DNA from: CAYZJB01 sp964478735
Lineage (GTDB): Bacteria > CLD3 > SB21
Direction of reading: 5' to 3'
NCBI GenBank assembly: GCA_964478735.1
Contig: CAYZJB010000006.1
Span: forward strand, 1-64,000
Length of the DNA stretch: 64,000 bases
Shown: piece after piece, positions 26,111 to 34,002 of the stretch
Layout: the number at the start of each line of letters is the position of its first letter
How positions within the stretch are numbered: the stretch's first letter is position 1
Position numbers and translations under genes: made by a program
The notes under the pieces: model-generated
What the model was told of the DNA's origin: nothing
The model's input: the letters and a program-made list of their open reading frames with translations, nothing else
Databases searched by the model: none

Positions 26111-27213
26111 TATTCCAACCGGACTTTGAGGCGTTTGAAACTGACGAGAAGAAAAAACAACGCCATGCCGGTAAGGACGGCCGTTTCTTTCCAGAGCACC
26201 TCCAGTCCGACGCCTTTCAACATCACGCCCTTGACGATCACGAGGTACCACTTGGCCGGAACGATGTGGCTGAAGTATTGCAGCGGAAGCGGCATGCTCG
26301 TCACCGGGAAAATAAACCCCGACAGAATGATGACCGGCAGCATCAATCCGCTGAGTGCGATCATCATGGCCGTTTGTTGATTAGGGGCAATCGTGCTGAT
26401 CATGACCCCGAGCGCAAGCGCCGTCGTGACGAAGATCAACGACTCGGCATAGAAGAGGATATAACTTCCGCGGAACGGTACTCCGAAAACGGTCTGCGCC
26501 AGCACGAGGATCGTCGTGACGTTGATAAACGACAGGACCAGATAAGGAATGACTTTACCGACGACGATCTGGACCGGTCGCAGCGGCGACACGAGCAGAA
26601 CTTCCATCGTGCCCATTTCTTTTTCCCGCGTGATCGTGATCGACGTCATCAGCGCCGAGACCAGCATCATCAGAAGCGCGATCAGGCCCGGAACGAACAA
26701 CACGACGCTTTTCAATTCGGGATTGTACAGAAGGCGCACGTCGACCTGAACGGGGGTTGCAAACGTTCCGTCCAATTGTTCCCGCTGGAAATCCTGGACG
26801 ATGGCCTGCGTGTAACTGATGACGAGCCGCGCCACGTTGGGATCGGCCGCATCGGCGATCAATTGAATGGAGGCGTTGCCGTCGCGCAGAAGGCGTTCCG
26901 CAAACCCGGGTTCGATCACGACCGCTTCCTTGATCAGTCCTTTGCGAAACGCGGCGTGGACGTCCTCGAGCGTTTTCACGTCGTGGGCGGCGATGAAGTA
27001 TCCCGACGACAGAAATTTGGTCGTCAATTCACCGGAAAGATAATCGTGGGATTGGTCCCAGATCGCAATTTTGGCGTCACGGATCTCGTTGCGAATCGCG
27101 AAGCCGAAGAGGACCATCTGAATGACCGGCATGCCGAAGAGGATCAACATCGTCCGGCGATCGCGCACGATGTGACGGAATTCCTTTTGAATGAACGCGC
27201 GGAAGCTGGTCAT
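26110..27213 (-). CDS. ABC-2 type exporter permease (YbhS-like)
   Basis: 367 residues. Same architecture as the following permease: N-terminal helix, extracytoplasmic domain (about 45-170), then six helices with the coupling element TREKEMGTMEVLLVSPL. It begins 94 bases after the first ATPase gene; that gap holds a strong palindromic element (27237-27285) that could form a stem in the mRNA and adjust expression of the permeases relative to the ATPases. The two permeases are translationally coupled. Confidence 0.88.
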   Translation of the reverse strand: MTSFRAFIQKEFRHIVRDRRTMLILFGMPVIQMVLFGFAIRNEIRDAKIAIWDQSHDYLSGELTTKFLSSGYFIAAHDVKTLEDVHAAFRKGLIKEAVVIEPGFAERLLRDGNASIQLIADAADPNVARLVISYTQAIVQDFQREQLDGTFATPVQVDVRLLYNPELKSVVLFVPGLIALLMMLVSALMTSITITREKEMGTMEVLLVSPLRPVQIVVGKVIPYLVLSFINVTTILVLAQTVFGVPFRGSYILFYAESLIFVTTALALGVMISTIAPNQQTAMMIALSGLMLPVIILSGFIFPVTSMPLPLQYFSHIVPAKWYLVIVKGVMLKGVGLEVLWKETAVLTGMALFFLLVSFKRLKVRLE

Positions 27214-27236
27214 ACGATTTCACGCACGCGATAGTG

Positions 27237-27285
27237 AACCCCACCTCGCCCTCCCCTTGGCAAGGGGAGGGAAAAGGGTGGGGTT
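27237..27285. repeat. Nested palindromic element within exporter operon
   Basis: Inner perfect arms CCCTCCCCTTG (27249-27259) and CAAGGGGAGGG (27261-27271) around one base. Outer arms are AACCCCACC (27237-27245) and GGTGGGGTT (27277-27285). Related GGGGAGGG palindromes are dispersed in many bacterial genomes. Here it sits between co-directional operon genes. Confidence 0.7.
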
Positions 27286-27307
27286 GTGTCATGATCGCTT
27301 ACAATTA

Positions 27308-28033
27308 TCACGACGGCCTCGCCAGTTTGACGAACACGTCATTGATCGACGGTGCGTTGAATTGTCGCTTCAGTTCGGCCGGTGTTCCCATCGCGGAAAT
27401 TTTGCCGGCGACCATGATCGATATCCGGTCGCAATATTCCGCCTCGTCCATATAATGCGTGGTGACAAAAACCGTCACACCCTGGTTTGCGGCCTCGTAG
27501 ATCAATTCCCAGAACTGCCGCCGCGTGATCGGATCGACACCGCCCGTCGGTTCGTCCAGAAATACGATCGCCGGATCGTGTATCAGCGCGACGGCGAACG
27601 CGAGTTTCTGTTTCCATCCCAGCGGGAGTAACTTCAACGGCGATCGGGCCACGTCATGGAGGTTGAATTTATCCAGAATCGCCGCCGTGCGGACCTTAAG
27701 TTCAGGCGAATCGAGTCCGTACACGCCGCCGAAAAATTCGATGTTCTCCGTAACGGAAAGATCTTCATACAATGAAAACCGCTGGCTCATGTAGCCGATG
27801 TTTTGTTTGATTCGTTCCGATTCCCGATAAATATCGAACCCGGCAACACGCGCTTCTCCGGACGTCGGCGTAAGCAAACCGGTCAACATCCGGATCGCCG
27901 TCGTCTTCCCCGCCCCGTTGGCGCCGAGAAAACCGAAAATTTCACCGCGCCGTACGTCGAACGTGATCGCGTCCGTGGCGGTGAAGTGACCGAAACGTTT
28001 GGTCAATCGGTCAGTTTGTATTGCCGTTTCCAT
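27308..28033 (-). CDS. ABC exporter ATPase with LPLGW signature
   Basis: 241 residues: Walker A GANGAGKTT, Walker B IVFLDEPTGGVD, H-loop THYMDEAEYC. The signature is LPLGWKQKLA in place of LSGG, a variant seen in the second ATPase half of YbhF/YhiH-type exporters. It overlaps the end of the upstream ATPase gene by 23 bases. Together the two equal a split YbhF. Confidence 0.9.
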   Translation of the reverse strand: METAIQTDRLTKRFGHFTATDAITFDVRRGEIFGFLGANGAGKTTAIRMLTGLLTPTSGEARVAGFDIYRESERIKQNIGYMSQRFSLYEDLSVTENIEFFGGVYGLDSPELKVRTAAILDKFNLHDVARSPLKLLPLGWKQKLAFAVALIHDPAIVFLDEPTGGVDPITRRQFWELIYEAANQGVTVFVTTHYMDEAEYCDRISIMVAGKISAMGTPAELKRQFNAPSINDVFVKLARPS

Positions 28034-28943
28034 GACGCTGCATCAAAAAAATAAACGTGTCTTCGATCGTCGGCCGGGCGACGGAAACCTCCGCATCGGC
28101 AAACCCGTGTCGGATGAGATAACGGCCAAGTTCCTCTGCGTCCGCGGCCATTCGGCGATCGACCATGTGGACCGATTCGCCGAAGGGATACGTCATGTCG
28201 CAATAGTCGTAGGCTCGCAGCGCCGTCAGCAGATCGTGTACGCGATGGGACCGGACCGCAAACAACGGCAACGTGAACCGTTTCGGTATACTTGCCGGTT
28301 CGTCCGTGTCCATCAGTTGCCCGCTCTGCATCAGAGCGACCCGATCGCACAGCGAGGCCTCGTCCATGTACGGCGTACTGACGACGATCGTGATGCCCTG
28401 CGCCTTCAGCATCTGCAGCATTTCCCAGAATTCTTTACGCGACACCGCATCGACGCCCGTCGTCGGTTCGTCCAGAATCAATACCTCCGGCCGATGCACC
28501 AGAGCACAGGACAACGCCAGTTTTTGCTTCATGCCGCCGGATAATTGCGCCGCCCGCCGGTCTTTGAAGGGCTCGATTTGTTTGTAGATGTAATCGATGA
28601 TATCGCGATTGGCTTCCGGTGTCGTACCGAACACGGTCGCGAAGAATCGCAGATTTTCTTCGACGGTCAAATCCGGATACAGCGAAAAACGGCCCGGCAT
28701 ATATCCGATTTTCAGCCGAATCTTCCGGTACTCCTGCACAACGTCGAGGCCAAGAACCCGTGCACGGCCTGTGTCCGGAATGAGCAGTGTCGCAAGGATA
28801 CGGAACAACGACGTTTTGCCGGCGCCGTCGGGACCGATGACGCCGAAAAGTTCACCCTGCCGCACGGTCAAATCGATACCCCGCACGGCTGCAACACCGC
28901 CGTAGGATTTTTCAAGTCGCTCGACCTGAATGGCGTCGTTCAT
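28011..28943 (-). CDS. ABC exporter ATPase with canonical signature
   Basis: 310 residues: Walker A GPDGAGKTS, signature LSGGMKQKL, Walker B VLILDEPTTGVD, H-loop STPYMDEASLC. After the ATPase core (about 1-225) a 75-residue extension follows that ends in TIEDTFIFLMQ, as in YbhF-type N-terminal halves. The start overlaps the stop of the lipoprotein gene (ATGA), and the end overlaps the next ATPase. Confidence 0.9.
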   Translation of the reverse strand: MNDAIQVERLEKSYGGVAAVRGIDLTVRQGELFGVIGPDGAGKTSLFRILATLLIPDTGRARVLGLDVVQEYRKIRLKIGYMPGRFSLYPDLTVEENLRFFATVFGTTPEANRDIIDYIYKQIEPFKDRRAAQLSGGMKQKLALSCALVHRPEVLILDEPTTGVDAVSRKEFWEMLQMLKAQGITIVVSTPYMDEASLCDRVALMQSGQLMDTDEPASIPKRFTLPLFAVRSHRVHDLLTALRAYDYCDMTYPFGESVHMVDRRMAADAEELGRYLIRHGFADAEVSVARPTIEDTFIFLMQRHGNGNTN

Positions 28944-29365
28944 TCGAAGTACCGGCTGTAATCGCCAAGGTGACGTTCAAATGTACGCACGGCGTCGGCG
29001 GCAGCTTTCGCATCGTCGCCTTCCAGGACCATCAGGGACTTCACGACCGGTCCGAGGTAGTTGTGCAACGAGTGATGGGTTTCGCCGGTCATCGCGCACG
29101 ATTTGAAGACGCCGTCGGCCACGGGTTGACGTTCGTCGTGGAGACGTTGGTTGTCGTCAAGTGCAGGTTCCTTGACACCGGATGTAAACCGATCCACGGC
29201 GGTTTTCAGGGCCGCGACACCGGCGGTCGTTGGATCGTCCGCTTTCCATTTTTTTCCGTTGTCGAGCTCGACGGCGATAGCGGATGGTTCGTGTTCGTCG
29301 TGGTCGTGTTTTTTTCCACAGCCGACGAACGTCAGGACAACGGCGAATAAAATAATTTTTTTCAT
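28940..29365 (-). CDS. His-rich small lipoprotein inside exporter operon
   Basis: 141 residues from ATG 29365. Signal peptide with lipobox VGCG (Cys16), followed directly by a KKHDHDEHEP cluster that could bind metal. The mature part is predicted helical, with a Cys and several His (KSCAMTGETHHSLHNYL), resembling small periplasmic helical bundles. It lies between the membrane-fusion gene and the ATPases, with an ATGA overlap. YbhGFSR operons of enterobacteria lack such a gene, so it may be a lineage-specific accessory subunit. No family named. Confidence 0.65.
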   Translation of the reverse strand: MKKIILFAVVLTFVGCGKKHDHDEHEPSAIAVELDNGKKWKADDPTTAGVAALKTAVDRFTSGVKEPALDDNQRLHDERQPVADGVFKSCAMTGETHHSLHNYLGPVVKSLMVLEGDDAKAAADAVRTFERHLGDYSRYFE

Positions 29366-29382
29366 GGCAACTCTTTCCTCCG

Positions 29383-30288
29383 TCACTTGTCGGTCAGATT
29401 GGTTTTTTCCAGCGACGCAAAGACCGCTTCTCCCGGCATGCCTATTTTTAGACGTCCGTCATTCGCGACTCGAATTTTGACGGCGTATACCTGGTTCACG
29501 CGTTCTTCTTTGGTCTGTATAATTTTGGGGGTAAACTCCGCTCGCGATGCAATCCAGGAGACGTGGCCCTGGAGATGTTGATTGGTCGACGCATCCCGAT
29601 CGATGCGGACGTCGACGGCCTGTCCGATCTTGACGTGCGGTAATTGTTCACCGCTGATGTAGACGCGAAGGTCGAGTTGAGTCAGATCGGCGATTTGATA
29701 CAGGGTACGGCCCGCCGCAATGATTTCGCCGGGCTCCACGGTTTTGGTCAGTACCGTTCCGGATACGGGATTGACAATCCAGCTCCGGCGAATCTGATCG
29801 TCGATCTGGGCGATCTGGGCGTCGAGAGACGCGGCTTCAGAAAGTATGGCGGATTCCTGCGTGCGCGTACTCGCTTTTTGTTTTTCCAAGACGCGCAGTT
29901 GACCGTCGATATCGTCCCATTGTTTCTGCGTTGCCGCGTGTTCTTTCAGGAGATTTTCGATACGTTCCTTTTCACGGAGCAGGACCCGTTCCTGCTCTTC
30001 GATGACGGCGACCTGGGACCGCGCGTTCAGCGACTGGGCGAAAACGGATTGTTTGGCCGCACGCAGTTGCCGACGCCGCAGATCAAGTTGCACCGTGTCG
30101 ATGAGCCCGACGACCGCGCCGGAGTCGAGGGACATGCCTTCCTCGACGTTAAAAAAGATCAGACGGCCGGAAACTTCCGGAGTAACGGTAATTTCGATCG
30201 CTTCGAAATTGCCGTACGCATCCGACCGGTCATTACCCGAACCGCAGCCGAGTACAATCCAGGCAAAGGCAAAAAAGGCTTTATTCAT
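29383..30288 (-). CDS. HlyD-family membrane-fusion lipoprotein (YbhG-like)
   Basis: 301 residues from ATG 30288 (AGGGAGA upstream); it overlaps the last eight bases of the regulator gene. Lipobox VLGCG (Cys15). Barrel-sandwich hybrid halves flank a long alpha-hairpin (about 60-160) rich in Gln/Glu/Arg. The second half has SGTVLTKTVEPGEIIAAGR and then the beta-barrel QLPHVKIGQAVDVRID. It bridges the inner-membrane permeases to an outer-membrane channel; no TolC-like gene is in the window. Confidence 0.9.
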   Translation of the reverse strand: MNKAFFAFAWIVLGCGSGNDRSDAYGNFEAIEITVTPEVSGRLIFFNVEEGMSLDSGAVVGLIDTVQLDLRRRQLRAAKQSVFAQSLNARSQVAVIEEQERVLLREKERIENLLKEHAATQKQWDDIDGQLRVLEKQKASTRTQESAILSEAASLDAQIAQIDDQIRRSWIVNPVSGTVLTKTVEPGEIIAAGRTLYQIADLTQLDLRVYISGEQLPHVKIGQAVDVRIDRDASTNQHLQGHVSWIASRAEFTPKIIQTKEERVNQVYAVKIRVANDGRLKIGMPGEAVFASLEKTNLTDK

Positions 30289-30934
30289 CAACGTCTCCCT
30301 GAGGTTTTCGAATGGCATTGAGCAGCAGGGCCGCGACGGCCGATTTCCGCTCCTCTAAAAACACCTGGTACTCTCGATCCGTTTTCTGCAGGACGAACTG
30401 GACGACCGGTCGTGCGACGAATGGGAAGACGCACGAACTGACGAGCGTGATGAGAAACTGTTCGCCGGAGATATCGACGTAACGGCCTTCCCGAACGCCT
30501 TCGTCATACTGTTCAATGATTTTCAGTCGTTCCGGTCCGCGTAATTTCGAAAAGACATGGATAATCCGGTCCGGGCGAGAGGACAATTCACGAATGACAA
30601 ATCCCGGCATGAACGGATTGGCCATCAGCAGTCCGATATAGGAATCGATGAACTTCGGGATTTTTTGTTCGAGCGGAATGTCTTCCTGAAAAATTTCAAG
30701 CAACCGGGGCATGATCCTTGAAACGGCCTCCCGAAAAATCGTCTCGAAGAGTTTGTCTTTACTGCGGTAATAATAATGGAGCAAGGCCTTGTTGATCCCG
30801 GCTTCATCGGCAATTTCCTGCATTCGGGCTCCATCATATCCCCTTCTATGAAAGACGTCACGAGCCGCAGTCAATATTTTTGTTTCTACATTATATTGTA
30901 AACTACTATTAAATATATCTTTATTATTTTCCAT
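30281..30934 (-). CDS. TetR-family regulator of the exporter operon (CecR-like)
   Basis: 217 residues. The N-terminal HTH (about 15-60) has ILTAARDVFHRRGYDGARMQEIADEAGINKALLHYYYRSKDKLFE, a standard TetR DNA-binding unit. The C-terminal ligand domain is helical. The gene heads the exporter operon, as CecR does in enterobacterial ybhGFSR operons. A sigma70-like promoter (30968-30996) followed at once by a 27-base inverted repeat (30941-30967) lies directly upstream, which fits autorepression. Confidence 0.9.
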   Translation of the reverse strand: MENNKDIFNSSLQYNVETKILTAARDVFHRRGYDGARMQEIADEAGINKALLHYYYRSKDKLFETIFREAVSRIMPRLLEIFQEDIPLEQKIPKFIDSYIGLLMANPFMPGFVIRELSSRPDRIIHVFSKLRGPERLKIIEQYDEGVREGRYVDISGEQFLITLVSSCVFPFVARPVVQFVLQKTDREYQVFLEERKSAVAALLLNAIRKPQGDVDE

Positions 30935-30940
30935 TAAGTT

Positions 30941-30967
30941 TAACCATTTGATTAAATCAACAGGTTA
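30941..30967. promoter_or_regulatory. Candidate TetR operator
   Basis: A 27-base inverted repeat with perfect core TTGATT-A-AATCAA (30948-30960) and outer arms TAACC/GGTTA; 11 of 13 arm positions pair. It begins next to the -10 element and covers the likely transcription start. Confidence 0.65.
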
Positions 30968-30996
30968 ATAATAACGTCTGACCGATCCGATGTCAA
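30968..30996 (-). promoter_or_regulatory. Sigma70-like promoter of the exporter operon
   Basis: On the minus strand TTGACA (30996-30991), a 17-base spacer, and TATTAT (30973-30968). This differs from the TAnnTTTG promoters elsewhere in the window. Confidence 0.6.
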
Positions 30997-31013
30997 GATT
31001 TTTTTTATTCTCC

Positions 31014-31029
31014 TGACATACCCTTGTCA
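31014..31029. promoter_or_regulatory. Second copy of TGACA-N6-TGTCA dyad
   Basis: TGACATACCCTTGTCA, 56 bases before the ATG of the decayed VOC gene. It matches the dyad at 11845-11860. In both copies a TAGATT or TAGGAT hexamer follows the TTGTCA half after 11 bases. Confidence 0.5.
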
Positions 31030-31085
31030 CTTCCTACTTGTAGGATCGAACATAACACTGATAAATCAACAGAAAGCAGGCGCCC

Positions 31086-31215
31086 ATGAAACGTGAATTC
31101 CTCGGGCTTCGGACGGCTATTTATAAAGCCCCGGACAGCAAATGGTATCCTTGGTTTCGATCCGTATTTTGATCGATCTTTCTACGTCGGTTTTAACGTG
31201 AGCGGATCGCTGCCG
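31086..31215 (+). pseudogene. VOC-family gene relic
   Basis: The ATG at 31086 opens a frame that reads MKREFLGLRTAIYKAPD and stops after 28 codons. Shifting frame near 31143 gives GILGFDPYFDRSFYVGFNVSG to about 31215. Joined, the two pieces are the N-terminal half of a VOC/glyoxalase protein of the type often found next to WYL regulators. The C-terminal half is missing. The upstream dyad is still intact. This is the only coding trace in the stretch 30935-31363. Confidence 0.65.
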
Positions 31216-31299
31216 TCCGCGATCCGTGGAGTAACGTGTCCGGAACTGGGTAGGCCAATTTTACTATAAATGCAAATGACCATTTTTTTACCGAAACAT

Positions 31300-31314
31300 G
31301 GTTCATTTTGAACC
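31300..31314. promoter_or_regulatory. Inverted repeat upstream of DUF5916 gene, site 1
   Basis: GGTTCA-TTT-TGAACC, perfect 6-base arms, about 50 bases before the start codon at 31364. Operator role is inferred from position only. Confidence 0.35.
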
Positions 31315-31323
31315 GTTTAATTT

Positions 31324-31339
31324 CCGTATTTTAATACGG
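31324..31339. promoter_or_regulatory. Inverted repeat upstream of DUF5916 gene, site 2
   Basis: CCGTATTTTAATACGG, a perfect 16-base palindrome 24 bases before the start codon. It could be an operator or a leader hairpin. Confidence 0.4.
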
Positions 31340-31363
31340 CATTGCACAAGCAAAGGGATGTCA

Positions 31364-33769
31364 ATGAAGCAAATCGTTGGTACTGCGATCGTTTCCATTT
31401 GGCTGGCGCATTCATTACCGGCCCAGGTCAATGAGAACGGCAACGGCGTCTTTACGCCCAACCCGATTTTGACGCTGGAAGTCAAAGCAGTGGCCGAGCC
31501 GTTTCAGATCGACGGCGTGATCGAGGATGCATGGCTCGATGCGGCACGTTTTGACAATTTTGCCGAAAATTTCCCAAATGAACGGCAGAAGCCCAAGGTC
31601 AAAACGGAAGGGTACGTAGCCAAAGATGACAAGAACCTTTACGTCGCGTTTATATGCCATGAACCCGAGATACGCCGGCTTCGCGCCACCCTGAGCGATC
31701 GAGACCGGCTTTATCAGGACGACTTCGTTGGGATCAATATCGATCCCTTCGGCGCCCAGGTCAACGGCTTCGAATTTTTCGTCAACCCGCTCGGCATCCA
31801 GGCGGACCTGGCCGTCGACGTGACGGGAAACGAGGACGACAGTTTCGACGCCGTATGGGAATCGGCCGCACAGATTTACGAAGACCGCTGGACGGTCGAA
31901 ATGAAAATTCCGTTCGAAAGCCTGCGTTTTCCCAACAAAACGGAACAACAGTGGCTGATTCACTTTTGGAGAATTTACCCGCGTGAACATCGCTACTTGT
32001 ACTCCTGGATGCCGCGTTCGCGTGACGTGAGCAATCAGTACGCGGAGGCAGGCATCCTGAAAATGACGATGACGGAAACGTCCCGTCGTACGTTGGAATT
32101 TTTACCCTACGCGGTATCGGCGCTCGATAAAAACATGGTCGAACAATCCGACGGCACCGGCGCCTGGGACAATGCCGACTTCAATCACAACCTCGGATTC
32201 AACGTCAAATACGGTCTCGCGTCCAACCTCACCATGGACCTGGCGTACAACCCGGACTTCAGCCAGATCGAAGCGGACGCGGAACAAATCAGCGTCAACA
32301 ATCCTTTTGCTCTGTTTTTCAACGAAAAACGACCGTTCTTCCTCGAGGGCCGCGATATTTTCTATGTCGATCAGGACATCAATTTGATGTACACCCGAAC
32401 GATCAATAATCCATTGCTCCTGGGGAAAGTATCGGGCAAGGTGGGAAGAATGAGTTTCGGTTACGTCGCCGGATACGATGAAAACACGCCGTACATCCTT
32501 CCGTTTGAGGAAAGCAGCCAGCGGCTGTCGACGTCGGCCAATTCGACGTCCAATATCCTGCGCACCAAGGTCGAATTGAGCAAAGGTACGTACGTCGGAT
32601 TTCTCGGAACCGACCGGCGGCGGGAGGGCGGAGCCAATTCCGTCGGAACCCTGGATGCCAAGGTCAGGTTGAATTCCAAATACACGCTGTCGGCGCTCGC
32701 CAGCTTCAGCCGTACCGACGAGACCAACGATTCGCTCCTGTCAAAGGATGATTACCGCGCGATCGATTTCGAGATCGGGAAACGGTCGTATACCAACGAT
32801 TTCGACGGAGAAAAATTTAACGGCAATCTGTACCGCGTCACGCTGGACCGAACGGCGCGACACTGGGGATTTTTCGCCTGGTTCAACGATTTTTCTCCCG
32901 GTTACCGCTCGGACAACGGATTTATCCGGACCAATAACCTGAGAGACGTCGGCGCATACAATCGGTACACGTTTTATTATCCGGAGGAACATCCCTTCCT
33001 GGCACGGATCGAACCGCGAGTGCAGTTTAACCGCAAATACAATTACGATGGAAAACTCAAAGACTGGTGGATCAACCCGCAACTGTTCGTCCAGTTCAAA
33101 AATCAGACGTATGTCTGGTCGGGTGTCGCCGCGGTAAACAACGAATTTTTCCGGGGACGACAGTTCGATAATATTCACAGAATCGGATTTGAATTCGGCA
33201 CCCAGGCCTACAAAGTTCTGTACGGCGGCTTCTGGACGGAAACGGGAAATTATATCAACCGCGGAGGCTACGTCGATCCGTCGGGAACCGACGACCCGCG
33301 CAATCCGCTGATACGAGCCAAGGGATTCAACCTCAGTACGTGGTTGACGTTCAAACCGACGAGCCGCTGGTCCGACAAAGTCGAGTACCGTCAATTCGAT
33401 CTGTGGACCCATTACGGCGGATCGCTGATCACCGCTCAGCGGATACTGCGAAATACGCTGGCCTACCAATTTACCCAGCGCCTCTTCCTGCGCGTCATCG
33501 CCGAATATACCGTCACCCGTTCCAATGAGACCGATACGGACGATGACGGCAACCTCATCTTTGACGGAGATGGCCAGCCCGTCGTGCTCAAAGATAAGTC
33601 GAAGTCTTTCAGCATCGATCCCCTGTTCAGTTATAAGATCAATCCGTTTACCGTCTTTTTTATCGGCGCACATATCGGTGGTGAACACGACCCGTATCCC
33701 AACCGGGACGGTCTGACGCCGACCACCCAAAGCGTATTCATGAAATTTCAATACTTCATGAGAATCTGA
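31364..33769 (+). CDS. DUF5916 outer-membrane protein with N-terminal CBM9-like domain
   Basis: 801 residues from ATG 31364, which has AAAGGG six bases upstream. Signal peptide ends near residue 20 (SLPAQ). Residues about 40-200 form a DOMON/CBM9-like sandwich (PFQIDGVIEDAWLDA, NLYVAFICHEPE, RWTVEMKIPFESLRF). From about 210 the DUF5916 part follows: NLTMDLAYNPDFSQIEAD, FFNEKRPFFLEGRD, then many amphipathic strands ending in MKFQYFMRI, as for an outer-membrane barrel. The family is abundant in FCB bacteria and is often near hydrolases or TonB systems; substrate unknown. Two palindromes lie upstream. Confidence 0.87.
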   Translation: MKQIVGTAIVSIWLAHSLPAQVNENGNGVFTPNPILTLEVKAVAEPFQIDGVIEDAWLDAARFDNFAENFPNERQKPKVKTEGYVAKDDKNLYVAFICHEPEIRRLRATLSDRDRLYQDDFVGINIDPFGAQVNGFEFFVNPLGIQADLAVDVTGNEDDSFDAVWESAAQIYEDRWTVEMKIPFESLRFPNKTEQQWLIHFWRIYPREHRYLYSWMPRSRDVSNQYAEAGILKMTMTETSRRTLEFLPYAVSALDKNMVEQSDGTGAWDNADFNHNLGFNVKYGLASNLTMDLAYNPDFSQIEADAEQISVNNPFALFFNEKRPFFLEGRDIFYVDQDINLMYTRTINNPLLLGKVSGKVGRMSFGYVAGYDENTPYILPFEESSQRLSTSANSTSNILRTKVELSKGTYVGFLGTDRRREGGANSVGTLDAKVRLNSKYTLSALASFSRTDETNDSLLSKDDYRAIDFEIGKRSYTNDFDGEKFNGNLYRVTLDRTARHWGFFAWFNDFSPGYRSDNGFIRTNNLRDVGAYNRYTFYYPEEHPFLARIEPRVQFNRKYNYDGKLKDWWINPQLFVQFKNQTYVWSGVAAVNNEFFRGRQFDNIHRIGFEFGTQAYKVLYGGFWTETGNYINRGGYVDPSGTDDPRNPLIRAKGFNLSTWLTFKPTSRWSDKVEYRQFDLWTHYGGSLITAQRILRNTLAYQFTQRLFLRVIAEYTVTRSNETDTDDDGNLIFDGDGQPVVLKDKSKSFSIDPLFSYKINPFTVFFIGAHIGGEHDPYPNRDGLTPTTQSVFMKFQYFMRI

Positions 33770-33921
33770 AGAATTTGCTGATAGACCGATCCTCATTTCC
33801 GCTGGAAGACCCTGAGACCAACCGTTTAAAACCGTCAATGGCATTGGCCTGAATAGCCCTGAAGCTCAGACGATGGCGGGCTAAGGCTCATCGGCTACAC
33901 GTGGGACAACCCCAACTCCAT

Positions 33922-33941
33922 TCCTTTATCGTGATAAAGGA
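33922..33941. promoter_or_regulatory. Perfect 20-base palindrome before TPR sensor kinase
   Basis: TCCTTTATC-GT-GATAAAGGA, 9-base arms. It ends 13 bases upstream of the promoter TTG. No T-run follows, so an operator is more likely than a terminator. The rest of 33770-34002 shows nothing else. Confidence 0.45.
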
Positions 33942-33954
33942 CTCAATCAAAGTC

Positions 33955-33985
33955 TTGTGCGCGCGAGACGTTTAGCGTACGTTTG
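33955..33985 (+). promoter_or_regulatory. Bacteroidetes-type promoter of TPR sensor kinase
   Basis: TTG 33955-33957, 20-base spacer, TACGTTTG 33978-33985, an exact match, 17 bases before the start codon at 34003. Confidence 0.65.
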
Positions 33986-34002
33986 TACAAATTCGTCGCT
34001 TT

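Noticed and set aside
26266..27234. 322-codon open frame on the plus strand
   Set aside because: Antisense to the exporter permease; composition is almost only Arg, His, Asp and Gln.
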